From contig NZ_JAEKKT010000122.1 of assembly GCF_019510245.1 (NCBI RefSeq), positions 47,851-111,850 of the forward strand: a stretch of DNA of 64,000 nucleotides. Direction: 5' to 3'. A model generated the notes under the pieces. The model worked only from the letters and a program-made list of their open reading frames with translations, did not search any database and was not told where the DNA came from. Source of the DNA: Streptomyces sp. GTDB taxonomy: Bacteria; Actinomycetota; Actinomycetes; Streptomycetales; Streptomycetaceae. Numbering within the stretch: the first letter of the stretch is position 1; every line of letters starts with the position of its first letter. Shown piece by piece: positions 1 to 8,327 of this stretch. The position numbers and the translations under genes were made by a program.

Positions 1-1591
1 CGGTGGAGATCGCGAAGGAGACGGCGAGGGCGAGCAGGACCACCGACCGGGCGAACGGGCGGCGACGCCGGGCCAGGACGGCCGCGGTGGTGCCGGCCAG
101 GGTCGCGGTCAGCGGCCGTACCAGCCGGGCCAGAACGGGCCGGCCGTGGGTGAGGGCGAGCAGGGTGAGGCGCCACAGCAGCAGGGCCGCGCCGATCCAG
201 AGCAGGGCGGGGCCGAGGAAGGCCCAGTACGACACCGAGATGCTGGGCACGCCCTCGGGCGCGAGGACGAGTGCGTACTGGTTGCCCGAGGAGGCGCGGA
301 AGACCAGCCACGAGCCGATCAGGAGGGCGAAGTCCAGGCCGTAGCGCATCCACCAGGGCGACCGGGAGCGTCGTACGTCCTCCTGCTTGCGGGTGTCGGC
401 GACGGTGACCGCGCGCAGGTCCCGCAGCGCGGGGACGAGGACGGCGCCTGCGGCCACCGCGGCTCCGAGGACGAAGGCGACCGCGTACCAGACGGACCAG
501 GATCCCGCGCTCGCGCCGAAGGAGGCGGTGCCGAAGGCGAGGCGGCCGGTGAGGGCTGCGATGACCAGTCCTGCCAGGCCGCCGAGGAGGCCGATCAAGG
601 CGGCCTCCAGTCCGGCGAGTGCGGTGATCTGGCGGGGCCGCAGCCCGCGCAGTCGTAGCAGCCCCTGTTCCTGTCGGCGCCGTTCGCCGCCGGCCGAGGC
701 GACTGCCGCCGTGAGCGCGGCGGCCAGCACGCCACCCGGCAGGCCGAGGAAGAGGAAGAGGATCTGGGCGTACAGGGCGTCCTGGCGGGCGGAGTCCAGG
801 GCGGCGCCGACGTTGTTGCCGACCAGGGCGGTGCCCGCGGAGCGGGCTTCGAGGTTGTGGGCGGCGCCGGTGACGGAGGTGTAGGCAGCGGCGGGATCGG
901 AGGGCAGCCGGGTGGTGTCGCGGGCGGCGTGGATCTGGGTGGTGACGCCGGTGGCGCCGCGGGTCAGGGAGACGAACCGGGCGGCGGGCAGCAGGACGAC
1001 GTTGTCCGGGGGCGCGGTCGGCTGGGCCTGGCTGGGGGCGCCCACGGTCTGCAAGAGGGAGTCGGCCTGGGGGAGGTCGACGACACCGTCCACCTTCACC
1101 TGGCGTAGTGCGCCACCGGGCAGCCGGATGCCGATGGTGTCGCCGGGGGCGGCGTGCAGGTTGGAGGCGGTCTGCTGGGCCAGCAGGACACCGGTGGCGG
1201 AGCCGGAGAGGGTGCGGATGGCGTCGGGGAAGCGGGTGCGGTAGCCGTCGGGCAGGCCGAGGGCCATGCCGGGACCAGTGGTCTGGGTGCTGCCCTGCAC
1301 GCGAGCGGTGAAGCCGTCGGTGTGAGCGAAGCCGACGGGCAGGGCGGCGCGGGTGCCCGGGGCCCTGCCCACCAGGGACAGAACCGAGTTCGGCGCGGCG
1401 CCGGATTGCACCTGGACCTGCCAGTCCACGGCGACCGAGCGCACCGCACGCTGGGTCATGGTCGCCTTCGACGCGGTGAGGAAGGAGCCGAGCGCGGCGA
1501 CCAGGGCGACCGCGAGCGCGATGCCGGTCAGGGCGGCCAGGAGCCGTCCGGTGCGGTGGCGGGCCAGCCCGCGGGCCCAAGCGGCGATCAT
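1..1591 (-). CDS. FtsX/MacB-like ABC transporter permease (3' end outside window)
   Basis: The minus-strand frame stays open from the ATG at 1591 to the left edge, about 530 codons, so the C-terminus is missing. The start MIAAWARGLARHRTGR is followed by a membrane segment at about residues 16-38, a long Ala/Gly/Thr-rich extracytoplasmic region, then membrane segments from about residue 275 on, around YAQILFLFLGLPGGVLA and later. This is the layout of FtsX-like permeases that carry a periplasmic-type domain. The start overlaps the stop of the upstream ATPase as ATGA, so translation is probably coupled. With two ATPases and a lipoprotein upstream it should form an export or mechanotransmission complex rather than an importer. 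The substrate is unknown. Confidence 0.85.
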   Translation of the reverse strand, partial: MIAAWARGLARHRTGRLLAALTGIALAVALVAALGSFLTASKATMTQRAVRSVAVDWQVQVQSGAAPNSVLSLVGRAPGTRAALPVGFAHTDGFTARVQGSTQTTGPGMALGLPDGYRTRFPDAIRTLSGSATGVLLAQQTASNLHAAPGDTIGIRLPGGALRQVKVDGVVDLPQADSLLQTVGAPSQAQPTAPPDNVVLLPAARFVSLTRGATGVTTQIHAARDTTRLPSDPAAAYTSVTGAAHNLEARSAGTALVGNNVGAALDSARQDALYAQILFLFLGLPGGVLAAALTAAVASAGGERRRQEQGLLRLRGLRPRQITALAGLEAALIGLLGGLAGLVIAALTGRLAFGTASFGASAGSWSVWYAVAFVLGAAVAAGAVLVPALRDLRAVTVADTRKQEDVRRSRSPWWMRYGLDFALLIGSWLVFRASSGNQYALVLAPEGVPSISVSYWAFLGPALLWIGAALLLWRLTLLALTHGRPVLARLVRPLTATLAGTTAAVLARRRRPFARSVVLLALAVSFAIST

Positions 1592-2259
1592 GACACTTCC
1601 TCGGGTGCGAGAGGTGCGAGCAGCCGTCCGTCGCGCATGCTGCGCCGGACGGTGAGCCGGGCGGCGACGGCCGGGTCGTGGGTCGTGACGACGAGGGCCG
1701 CGCCGGTGTGGTCGGCGGCCGTCAGTAGGGCGTCCAGGACGCGGGCGCCGGTGGCGCGGTCGAGGCGGCCGGTGGGCTCGTCGGCCAGGATCAGGCGGGG
1801 CGCCTGGGCCAAGACCCGGGCGGCGGCCACCCGCTGGGCCTGGCCGCCGGAGATCTCCTCGGGGAGCCGGTCGGCCAGGTCCACGGCGTCCACGAGGGCG
1901 AGTGCCGCGAGCGCGCACAGTCGCGCCTCGCCCTCCGGACGATCGGTGAGGACCAGGGGAAGGGCGGTGTTCTCAACCACGTTCAGGGCGGGGATCAGGC
2001 TGTCGCCCTGGAAGACCAGACCGATGTCGTACGGCCCGAGGGAGGCGGCCCGGGTGACCGTGCCGCTGGTGGGCCGTTCGAGCCCCGCGAGCAGGTGCAG
2101 CAGCGAACTCTTGCCCGACCCCGAGGGACCGACGACCGCGAGCCGGTCCCCGGCCCGGATCTCCAGGCGGGCCCCGTGTACGGCCACCACCGCCTGCACT
2201 CCCCGGCCGAAGGCCAGGGCCGCGTCCGCGCAGCTGACGAGCATCTCATCCGACGACAT
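1588..2259 (-). CDS. ABC transporter ATP-binding protein (second of two)
   Basis: This 223-aa cytoplasmic ATPase has Walker A GPSGSGKSS near residue 45, signature ISGGQAQR, Walker B LILADEPTG and the switch histidine in VVTTHDP. It belongs to the LolD/MacB-like group that pairs with FtsX permeases. It overlaps the upstream ATPase gene by 14 bases and the permease by 4, so the three genes form one tightly coupled operon. The N-terminus is short, as is usual for the family. The two ATPases differ in sequence and may form a heterodimer on the permease; this is inferred from adjacency only. Confidence 0.9.
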   Translation of the reverse strand: MSSDEMLVSCADAALAFGRGVQAVVAVHGARLEIRAGDRLAVVGPSGSGKSSLLHLLAGLERPTSGTVTRAASLGPYDIGLVFQGDSLIPALNVVENTALPLVLTDRPEGEARLCALAALALVDAVDLADRLPEEISGGQAQRVAAARVLAQAPRLILADEPTGRLDRATGARVLDALLTAADHTGAALVVTTHDPAVAARLTVRRSMRDGRLLAPLAPEEVS

Positions 2260-2980
2260 CGCGCGCCTCCCCGCGGTCCAGCGGCTGGGTGTCGGTGGCC
2301 TTCCCGTCCGTCAGGGTGATCACCCGGTCCGCGACGCGGACGGCTTCCCGGCTGTGCGTGACGATCAGCACCGCGCACCCCTCCGCGGCCCGCTCCCGCA
2401 GCATCGACAGAACCAACTGCTCCGTCTCTCCGTCCAGTTCACCGGTCGGCTCGTCGGCCAGCAGAACGGCGGGCGCGTTGGCCAGCGCCACGGCCAGCCC
2501 GGCCCGCGCCAGCTCGCCACCGGACAACTGGCGCGGCAAGGCGTGCGCCCGGGTGGCCAGCCCCACCCGGGCCAGCAGTTCCTCGGCCGGTACGCGGGTC
2601 CTGCGTCCCTGCGCCCACTGCGGCAGGCGGACGTTGTCCCGCACACTCAGGTGCGGCAGCAGGTTGCGGGTCTGCAGCAGGACGCCGACGTGCCGGGCCC
2701 GCAGCCGGGCCCGCTCGGTCTCGGGCCGGTGGCTGATCCGTACGCCGTCGACGTGGACCTCCCCGCCGGAGGGCTCGTCGAGTCCGGCAAGGCACGCCAG
2801 GAGGGTCGACTTGCCGGCCCCGGACGGGCCCACGACCGCGACCGTCTCACCTCGCCGTACCTCCAGGGACACCCCGCGCAGCGCGAGTGTCTCCTCCTCC
2901 CCGGCCCGGTAGAAGCGGTACAGCTCGCGGGCCGTGAGGACGTCGTCGGAGCCGCCGCCGGTGTGTGTGCTGCCGGACAT
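2246..2980 (-). CDS. ABC transporter ATP-binding protein (first of two)
   Basis: This 244-aa ATPase carries Walker A GPSGAGKST, signature LSGGELARAG, Walker B VLLADEPTGELD and the switch histidine in IVTHSREA. I place the start at ATG 2980, five bases after the stop of the lipoprotein gene. An in-frame upstream start at 3022 would overlap the lipoprotein and is less likely. It is the first ATPase of the lipoprotein-ATPase-ATPase-permease operon. Family knowledge points to LolD/MacB-type systems, which couple ATP hydrolysis to extraction or export of lipids, peptides or drugs at the membrane. Nothing here identifies the cargo. Confidence 0.9.
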   Translation of the reverse strand: MSGSTHTGGGSDDVLTARELYRFYRAGEEETLALRGVSLEVRRGETVAVVGPSGAGKSTLLACLAGLDEPSGGEVHVDGVRISHRPETERARLRARHVGVLLQTRNLLPHLSVRDNVRLPQWAQGRRTRVPAEELLARVGLATRAHALPRQLSGGELARAGLAVALANAPAVLLADEPTGELDGETEQLVLSMLRERAAEGCAVLIVTHSREAVRVADRVITLTDGKATDTQPLDRGEARDVVG

Positions 2981-2985
2981 GAGGC

Positions 2986-3621
2986 TCACCGCCAGGTGAA
3001 GGAGTCGCTGACGGTGCGCCACGGGTCGACGTTGTCCGCCTTGACCGGTCCGGACAGGGTCAGGTCGACTTCGTGCCCCGCGTGGTAGAACGCGTACCGC
3101 TCGAAGGCGTCCCGCACCACCTTGCCGGTGACCGGGTCCTTCGCCGAGTCGCCCTGATAGGTCAGTAGGACCACATGGCCGGCATGCCGGGTCACTTCAC
3201 TCACCTCGGGCGCGGCGAACTTCGGGACCTCGGTGCGGAGTTGGGGTACGACCGTGTTGGCAACCGAGCCGACCGTGGGTGCGCCGGAGGCGGAAACCGC
3301 AGCGATCTTCACGGTGTTGAGTTTGTCGGTGAAGGCGGTGGTGCCGCCCTGGCTGGTGCGGGCCCAGCCCTCGGGCACCTTCAGGGTGAAGCCGGTGAAG
3401 GATCCGCCGGTCGGCTGGTAGGAGACGTACACCTGGTTGTCGGGGATGTCGCCGGGCGGGTTGGACTCGGTGGGCGCCGGCTTGTTCTGTCCGCTGACGG
3501 TGGTCGAACCGGACGCAGGGCTACCGGAGCCGGTGTGCGACCCGGAACCGGAACAGCCGGCGGTCACCGCCGCCACGACGCTCAGCCCGACGACGGCGTA
3601 CGTCCTTGTGCGTGCTGCCAT
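2986..3621 (-). CDS. Secreted lipoprotein of unknown function
   Basis: A 211-aa protein with a lipoprotein signal: a charged start, a hydrophobic run and the lipobox VTAGC about 23 residues in, then a Ser/Gly/Thr-rich linker. The rest is a compact globular domain of about 150 residues that I do not recognise; its start YVSYQPTGGSFTGFTLKVPEGW and end DPWRTVSDSFTWR resemble actinobacterial lipoproteins of no known role. The start is ATG 3621, nine bases after GGAGG; a GTG at 3627 is badly spaced. It is the first gene of the ABC operon and may be its surface-exposed partner or sensor. Transcription diverges from the sensor kinase at 3776. Confidence 0.8.
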   Translation of the reverse strand: MAARTRTYAVVGLSVVAAVTAGCSGSGSHTGSGSPASGSTTVSGQNKPAPTESNPPGDIPDNQVYVSYQPTGGSFTGFTLKVPEGWARTSQGGTTAFTDKLNTVKIAAVSASGAPTVGSVANTVVPQLRTEVPKFAAPEVSEVTRHAGHVVLLTYQGDSAKDPVTGKVVRDAFERYAFYHAGHEVDLTLSGPVKADNVDPWRTVSDSFTWR

Positions 3622-3685
3622 GGCCACTGCCCTCCAGGGGTGTCCTCGGAACGGACGGTCATGGCACCGACGCTAGGAAGCCGCC

Positions 3686-3712
3686 GGTTAACGCCCCGCT
3701 CGCCGAGGGTTA
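3686..3712. promoter_or_regulatory. Direct repeat GGTTA, 22 bp apart
   Basis: GGTTA at 3686-3690 recurs at 3708-3712 in the 154-bp space between the divergent lipoprotein and sensor-kinase genes. Two tandem half-sites two helical turns apart are typical of OmpR-type regulators. The match is short, so this is a candidate only. Confidence 0.3.
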
Positions 3713-3775
3713 GACGACGGCAAAAGCGTGTGGCGCGGCGCATCCGCCCAGGTGCAGGGCCCGCATGATGAGGGC

Positions 3776-5098
3776 ATGAGACAGCGCGTGGTGCGAGTCG
3801 CCCTGACCGCCGCTCTGGTCGCCGTCGTCCTCCTCGCCGTCCCGCTGGCCCTGGCGATCAGGTCGTCCCTGTACGCCGACCAGCGCGACACCCTGGAACG
3901 GTCGGCCCTGGCCGCGGCCGTACATGTGAGCCCGGACTACGTGACGGGCGACCCGGTGGAACTGCCCGCGCCCCCGTCTGGCGCGGGTCTGGGCCTGTAC
4001 GACCCTCACGCGCGACTGCGCGCGGGCAGCGGCCCCGGGTCCGGAGACACCCCGGTCCGGCAAGGCCTGGGCGGTGAGGTGGTACGGGGCCGGTCGGGCC
4101 CGGACCTTGTGGTGGCCGTACCCGTCTCCCACGCCGAGAAGGTGATCGGCGTCGTACGCGCCTCCTCTCCCGCCGCCGCCGTACGGAACCGGGTCGCCGT
4201 CGCCTGGCTGCTGCTGCTCGGGGTGGCCGCGGTCGCGCTGGCCGTCGCTGTCCTTGTCGCCCGCCGTCAGGCCCGGGTGCTGGCCGCGCCGCTGGAGGAC
4301 CTCTCCCGCCAGTGCCGGGCGGTGACCGAAGGCGACCTGAACGTACGGGCCGCCCGGAGCAGCGTCGCCGAGATCGACCAGGTCGCCCGCACCCACAACG
4401 AAATGCTGCACAGCCTTTCGAAACTTCTACGCCGCGAACGTGACTTCACAGCCAACGCCTCCCACCAGCTGCGCACCCCGCTCACCGGCCTGCAACTCGC
4501 CCTGGAGGCGGGCCTCGCCCAGGAGGACGACGCCCGGCTGCGACCCGTACTGGCCGAGGCGCTGGCCACCACACAACGCCTGCACCACACAGTGGAGGAG
4601 GTGCTGCGGCTGTCCCGCTCCGGCGAGATCGCTCGCCCGACCGCCGGGACGGTCGAAGTAGGGCAGCTGCTGCGGGAGACGGAGGATCGATGGCACGGCC
4701 TCTTCGCCCAGGACGGCAGACGCCTGGAGCGCGCCACCCAGGAGACACGGGCCGACATCCGGGTTCCGGGCGCGTCCGTCTCGGAGGTGCTCGGCATCCT
4801 GCTGGACAACGCCCGGGTGCACGGGCGCGGCACGGTCCGCGTGGCGGTGCGGGACCTGGAGGATGCCCTCGCCTTCGATGTGAGCGACGAGGGCGCCGTG
4901 ACGGGCGAGTACTCCCGGCTCTTCGACCGCGGGCGCACCGGCGACGGGGAGGGAACGGGCATTGGCCTGGCCCTCGCCCGTGACCTGGCCGTCTCGCTCG
5001 GCGGCAGGCTCTCCCTGACCAACCGACACCCGGCTACGTTCACCCTGCTCCTTCCCGTCGACCAGGATGAGACGCAGAGGGCAGGAACACCGGGATGA
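3776..5098 (+). CDS. Sensor histidine kinase without adjacent response regulator
   Basis: A 440-aa membrane kinase: membrane segment at about 7-28, extracytoplasmic loop to about 136, second segment at about 137-162, HAMP to about 212, HisKA with the phospho-acceptor in NASHQLRTPL (His about 230), and a HATPase domain ending GTGIGLALARDLA. The N-box reads LLDNARVHG. The G1 box is degenerate (DVSDEGAVTG, without the usual DxGxG spacing). The start is ATG 3776; a GTG at 3728 would add 16 residues without membrane character. It diverges from the ABC operon, whose expression it may control. No receiver-domain gene lies beside it on either side, which is unusual for this class. Confidence 0.9.
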   Translation: MRQRVVRVALTAALVAVVLLAVPLALAIRSSLYADQRDTLERSALAAAVHVSPDYVTGDPVELPAPPSGAGLGLYDPHARLRAGSGPGSGDTPVRQGLGGEVVRGRSGPDLVVAVPVSHAEKVIGVVRASSPAAAVRNRVAVAWLLLLGVAAVALAVAVLVARRQARVLAAPLEDLSRQCRAVTEGDLNVRAARSSVAEIDQVARTHNEMLHSLSKLLRRERDFTANASHQLRTPLTGLQLALEAGLAQEDDARLRPVLAEALATTQRLHHTVEEVLRLSRSGEIARPTAGTVEVGQLLRETEDRWHGLFAQDGRRLERATQETRADIRVPGASVSEVLGILLDNARVHGRGTVRVAVRDLEDALAFDVSDEGAVTGEYSRLFDRGRTGDGEGTGIGLALARDLAVSLGGRLSLTNRHPATFTLLLPVDQDETQRAGTPG

Positions 5099-5153
5099 GA
5101 CGGGGCGCGTACAGCGAAGAGAGGCCGGCCGGCGAAGCGCAGTGCGCGGTGCG

Positions 5154-5186
5154 GGGCCGCCCGGGCGGTCGTGACCCGAGCGGCCC
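5154..5186. terminator. Inverted repeat between convergent genes
   Basis: GGGCCGC (5154-5160) pairs with GCGGCCC (5180-5186), and inside it CGGG (5162-5165) pairs with CCCG (5175-5178). It lies in the 100-bp gap between the convergent kinase and substrate-binding-protein genes, so a shared terminator is plausible. There is no T run. Confidence 0.45.
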
Positions 5187-5198
5187 TGTGCGGCGGGA

Positions 5199-6293
5199 TC
5201 AGCCGGTCGGTCCTGCCGGGGTGGTGGTGGTCTTGAAGCCCTCGGTCTTGTTGGCCTGGAGGGCGAAGTCGTTGGTGAACGTCTTGCTGAGGTCCACCGA
5301 GCCCTTCACGTTCCCGACGAGTTGCTCCGTGGCCAGGGAGGTCTTCGGGCCGCCGGCCGGCATGATGCCGTCGGGGAGGAACTGACCCTTGTCCTCGGTC
5401 AGGGCGGTGACGTAGTCGGCCTTGGTCACCAGCTGGTTCGACACGAACGACGCGGGCAGCTTGTTCGCGATGTCGGCCGCGCTGTGGGTGTTGATCCAGT
5501 GCATGGTGGCGACGAGCGCGTCGACGACCTTCTGCACCGTGTCCTTGTGCGAGTCCACCCAGTCGGTGCGGGCGAGCACACTGGCCGCGGGGAAGGCACC
5601 GCCCATCGCCGCCGTGGCGCCCTGCGTGGTGGCCAGGTCGATCGCCGAGGTGCCGACGCCCTTCTTCTCGATCGCGGCGACCGTCGGCTGCGTCGTCATC
5701 ACGCAGTCGACCTTGCCGTTCTGCAGGGCGGCGATGGCGGTGGAGCCCGCTCCGACCCCGATCCGGTGGAACTGGCTGGTCTTGACGCCCTTCTTGGCGG
5801 CGAGGAACTGGGTGAGTGTGTCGGTGCCCGAGCCCAGGTCGGTGACGCCGAGGGTCTTGCCCTTGAAGTCGGCGCCCGAGGTGACGCCCGACTTCTTGGT
5901 GCACATCTCCCGCTCGCCCGGTGCGCCGGAGAGCTGGACGACGTCCTCGACCGCCTTGCCCTTGGCCTGGAACTCGATCGTGTGGTTGTACCAGGCGCCT
6001 GCCATGTCCACCTGCCCCGAGGCCATGGCCTCCTCCGCGCCGACACCGCCGTCCTGCTCCGTGCTCAGCTGGACGTCGACGCCGTACTTCTTGTAGAAGC
6101 CGAGGTTCTGGGCGAGCTGGTAGGGCAGGTAGATCTGCTTGTCGATACCGCCGACCATGAGCTTGACGTTCGGTGTGCCGCCGGAGCCGCTGCTCGCGGT
6201 GGTGCTGCCGGAGTTGCTGGAACAGGCGCTGACGGCGCCGAGGGCGAGAACGGCGAGGAGAGACGCGGCGACGGTGGCGGGTCGTCTGGACAT
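5199..6293 (-). CDS. ABC transporter substrate-binding lipoprotein, NitT/TauT family
   Basis: A 364-aa lipoprotein with signal and lipobox AVSACSS about 20 residues in. The mature part has the SsuA/TauA-like fold pattern: KLMVGGIDKQIYLPYQLAQNLGFYKKYGVDV, a DLGSGTDTLTQFLA ligand-loop region and a KVDCVMTTQPTVAAIEKKG segment. I place the start at ATG 6293, about 12 bases after AAGGA; an ATG at 6305 sits directly on that site. It is the first gene of a three-gene importer with the permease (6355-7236) and ATPase (7233-8093) upstream on the same strand. Members bind nitrate, taurine, sulfonates, pyrimidine precursors or riboflavin, and the ligand cannot be read from sequence. Location after the membrane genes suggests one transcript starting at 8093. 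Confidence 0.88.
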   Translation of the reverse strand: MSRRPATVAASLLAVLALGAVSACSSNSGSTTASSGSGGTPNVKLMVGGIDKQIYLPYQLAQNLGFYKKYGVDVQLSTEQDGGVGAEEAMASGQVDMAGAWYNHTIEFQAKGKAVEDVVQLSGAPGEREMCTKKSGVTSGADFKGKTLGVTDLGSGTDTLTQFLAAKKGVKTSQFHRIGVGAGSTAIAALQNGKVDCVMTTQPTVAAIEKKGVGTSAIDLATTQGATAAMGGAFPAASVLARTDWVDSHKDTVQKVVDALVATMHWINTHSAADIANKLPASFVSNQLVTKADYVTALTEDKGQFLPDGIMPAGGPKTSLATEQLVGNVKGSVDLSKTFTNDFALQANKTEGFKTTTTPAGPTG

Positions 6294-6354
6294 GGCTGGC
6301 CACATTCCTTTTCTGAGGTGGAACAGAGGAGAGCGGGGGAGGGGAGGGGCCGGG

Positions 6355-7236
6355 TCAGAGGGCGTTCGACGCCTCGGACGGGGCCGGCGGGCGCCAGGAC
6401 AGCAGCCGGTGTTCGAGCTTGCCGATCACCCACTCGGCGCCGAGCACGATGACCGAGATGACGAGCATCGTGGCGAACACGCCGTTGGGGTCGAAGTTGT
6501 TCTGCGCGGTCTTGATGACCAGGCCGAGGCCGCTCTGCGCGCCGAGCACCTCCCCGACCAGCGCGCCGACGATCGCGAAGCCGAAGGCGCTGTGCAGGCT
6601 GGCGATGATCCACGTGAGCGCGGAGGGCACGGTGACGTGCCGGATGATCTGCAGCTGGGAGGCGCCGAGCACCCTGGCGTTGGCGAGGATGTTGCGGTCG
6701 ACCTCGCGCACGCCCTGGAAGGCGTTGAAGAAGACGATGAAGAACACCAGCACCGCGGCGAGCAGGATCTTCGGCAGCACGCCGATGCCGAACGCGACGA
6801 TGAAGATCGAGCCGAGGACGATCCGCGGGATCGCGTTGACCATCTTGATGTAGGGCCCGAGGACGTCGGCGAGGAAGCGGCTCTGGCCCAGCGCGACACC
6901 GAAGACCACTCCGGTGAGGGCCCCGAGGGCGAAGCCGACCAGCGCTTCCTGGATCGTCGTCCAGATGTTGGCGTAGAAGGACCCGAACTCGGTGCCGTGC
7001 CGGAAGAGGTCGACGAGCCGTCTGGCGATGCCCGAGGGCTGCCCGAAGAAGAACGGGTCGACGATCCCCCAGGTGGTGAACGCCTGCCAGCCGCCGATGA
7101 CGAGGACCGCGAGACCGACGCGGCCCGCCCACACCAGGGCGACGCGGCGCCGGCGGGCGCGCTTGGCGGCGGCCCCGGCCGAGAGCGGTGTGCCGCTCTT
7201 GAGGGGAGCGGGGGATACAGCGGACGTCGTGCTCAT
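6355..7236 (-). CDS. ABC transporter permease, NitT/TauT (SsuC/TauC-like)
   Basis: A 293-aa membrane protein with about six hydrophobic segments and the EAA-type loop characteristic of SsuC/TauC permeases (region VDRNILANARVLGASQLQI, with G about three residues after the helix start). The N-terminal about 45 residues are polar and Ala/Ser-rich. The start ATG 7236 overlaps the ATPase stop (7233-7235) as ATGA, so the two are translationally coupled. It forms the membrane channel with the ATPase and takes ligand from the lipoprotein encoded downstream. Confidence 0.9.
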   Translation of the reverse strand: MSTTSAVSPAPLKSGTPLSAGAAAKRARRRRVALVWAGRVGLAVLVIGGWQAFTTWGIVDPFFFGQPSGIARRLVDLFRHGTEFGSFYANIWTTIQEALVGFALGALTGVVFGVALGQSRFLADVLGPYIKMVNAIPRIVLGSIFIVAFGIGVLPKILLAAVLVFFIVFFNAFQGVREVDRNILANARVLGASQLQIIRHVTVPSALTWIIASLHSAFGFAIVGALVGEVLGAQSGLGLVIKTAQNNFDPNGVFATMLVISVIVLGAEWVIGKLEHRLLSWRPPAPSEASNAL

Positions 7237-8093
7237 GCGGTACCTCCTGCGGTGCGTGCGTAGGCGCGCTCCACCTCCTCGCGCAGCGAGTTCCAGATCT
7301 GGTGCTGAAGTTCGATGAAGCGGGGCTGGAAGCGGATCTCCTGGACCGAGCCGCGCGGGCGCGGCAGGTCGATGTCGAAGACCGCCTTGACCGACCCGGG
7401 GCTGGACGTCATGACGACGACCCGGTCGGCGAGCGCCACGGCCTCGTCGAGGTCGTGGGTGATGAAGATGACCGACGGCCGGATCTGCTCCCACAGACCG
7501 AGCAGTTCGGTCGACATGATTGCTTTGGTCTGCACGTCCAGGGCACCGAACGGCTCGTCCATGATCAGGATCCGGGGTTCGTTGATCAGCGCCGCGGCCA
7601 TCGCCACGCGCTTGCGCATGCCGCCGGAGAGCTGGTGCGGGTAGCGGTCCTCGAACCCCGCGAGGCCCACCCGGCGCAACCAGTCGCGTGCCGAGACCTG
7701 GGCCTGCTGCTTGGGCACCCCGCGGAAGACCGGGCCCATCAGCACGTTGCCGAGGACCGTCTTCCAGGGCAGCAGGGCGTCTGCCTGGAACATGAAGCTG
7801 ACGCCGTCGGTGACGCCGTCCACCTCGCGGCCGCCGACCCGGACCGAGCCCTCGCTGGGCCGGTCGAGCCCGGACACCATGCCCAGCGTCGTCGACTTGC
7901 CGCATCCGGTCGGGCCCACCACCGCGCAGAACTGGCCGGGCTCCACGGTGAACGAAACGTCCTGCAGTGCCGTGAACACCTCGCCGGCTGGAGTCAGAAA
8001 TCGTTTGGTGAGCCCGGAAATCTCGACTCGCGCGCTGTCCTGGCCGGCTGTCTCGGCGACCGGGTCCACCGCGGCATCGTTTCGCGAAGCCAT
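7233..8093 (-). CDS. ABC transporter ATP-binding protein, NitT/TauT (SsuB/TauB-like)
   Basis: A 286-aa ATPase with Walker A GPTGCGKST, signature LSGGMRKRVAMA, Walker B ILIMDEPFGALD and switch histidine in FITHDLDEA, the last two diagnostic for SsuB/TauB/NrtD-like importers. A polar tail of about 20 residues precedes the domain. It is the first gene of the importer operon and diverges from the two-component pair at 8328 across a 234-bp space, which suggests that the pair controls this transporter. Confidence 0.92.
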   Translation of the reverse strand: MASRNDAAVDPVAETAGQDSARVEISGLTKRFLTPAGEVFTALQDVSFTVEPGQFCAVVGPTGCGKSTTLGMVSGLDRPSEGSVRVGGREVDGVTDGVSFMFQADALLPWKTVLGNVLMGPVFRGVPKQQAQVSARDWLRRVGLAGFEDRYPHQLSGGMRKRVAMAAALINEPRILIMDEPFGALDVQTKAIMSTELLGLWEQIRPSVIFITHDLDEAVALADRVVVMTSSPGSVKAVFDIDLPRPRGSVQEIRFQPRFIELQHQIWNSLREEVERAYARTAGGTA

Positions 8094-8184
8094 CTGAGGC
8101 CGTCTCCTTCCTGCCCTCGGGGGTCGAGGAAGGCAGACGCTAGAGGCCGCCGGGTGTTACGTCGCCGTTTCATCCGTATCTCGC

Positions 8185-8200
8185 GTTAGCCGTGTTAGCC
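8185..8200. promoter_or_regulatory. Direct repeat GTTAGCC in divergent promoter region
   Basis: GTTAGCC occurs at 8185-8191 and again at 8194-8200 between the importer operon and its likely controlling kinase gene. Short tandem half-sites of this kind could bind the response regulator encoded at 10022. Candidate only. Confidence 0.3.
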
Positions 8201-8327
8201 AGGGTTCTGCTCGTTCTGCTCAGCGGGCCGGGGGTGGGCAGAAGACCGATGGCAGGGGCACAATCACGCCACCACGGGTACGGCGCAGGGGCCGCGCCCG
8301 GCAGTCGCACGGCAGGCAGAGACACCT

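Noticed and set aside
1154..3088. A 644-codon open frame on the plus strand across the two ABC ATPase genes
   Set aside because: It is antisense to clear ATPases with all their motifs, and its sequence is Arg/Gly/Pro-rich without domains. Such frames are normal opposite high-G+C genes.
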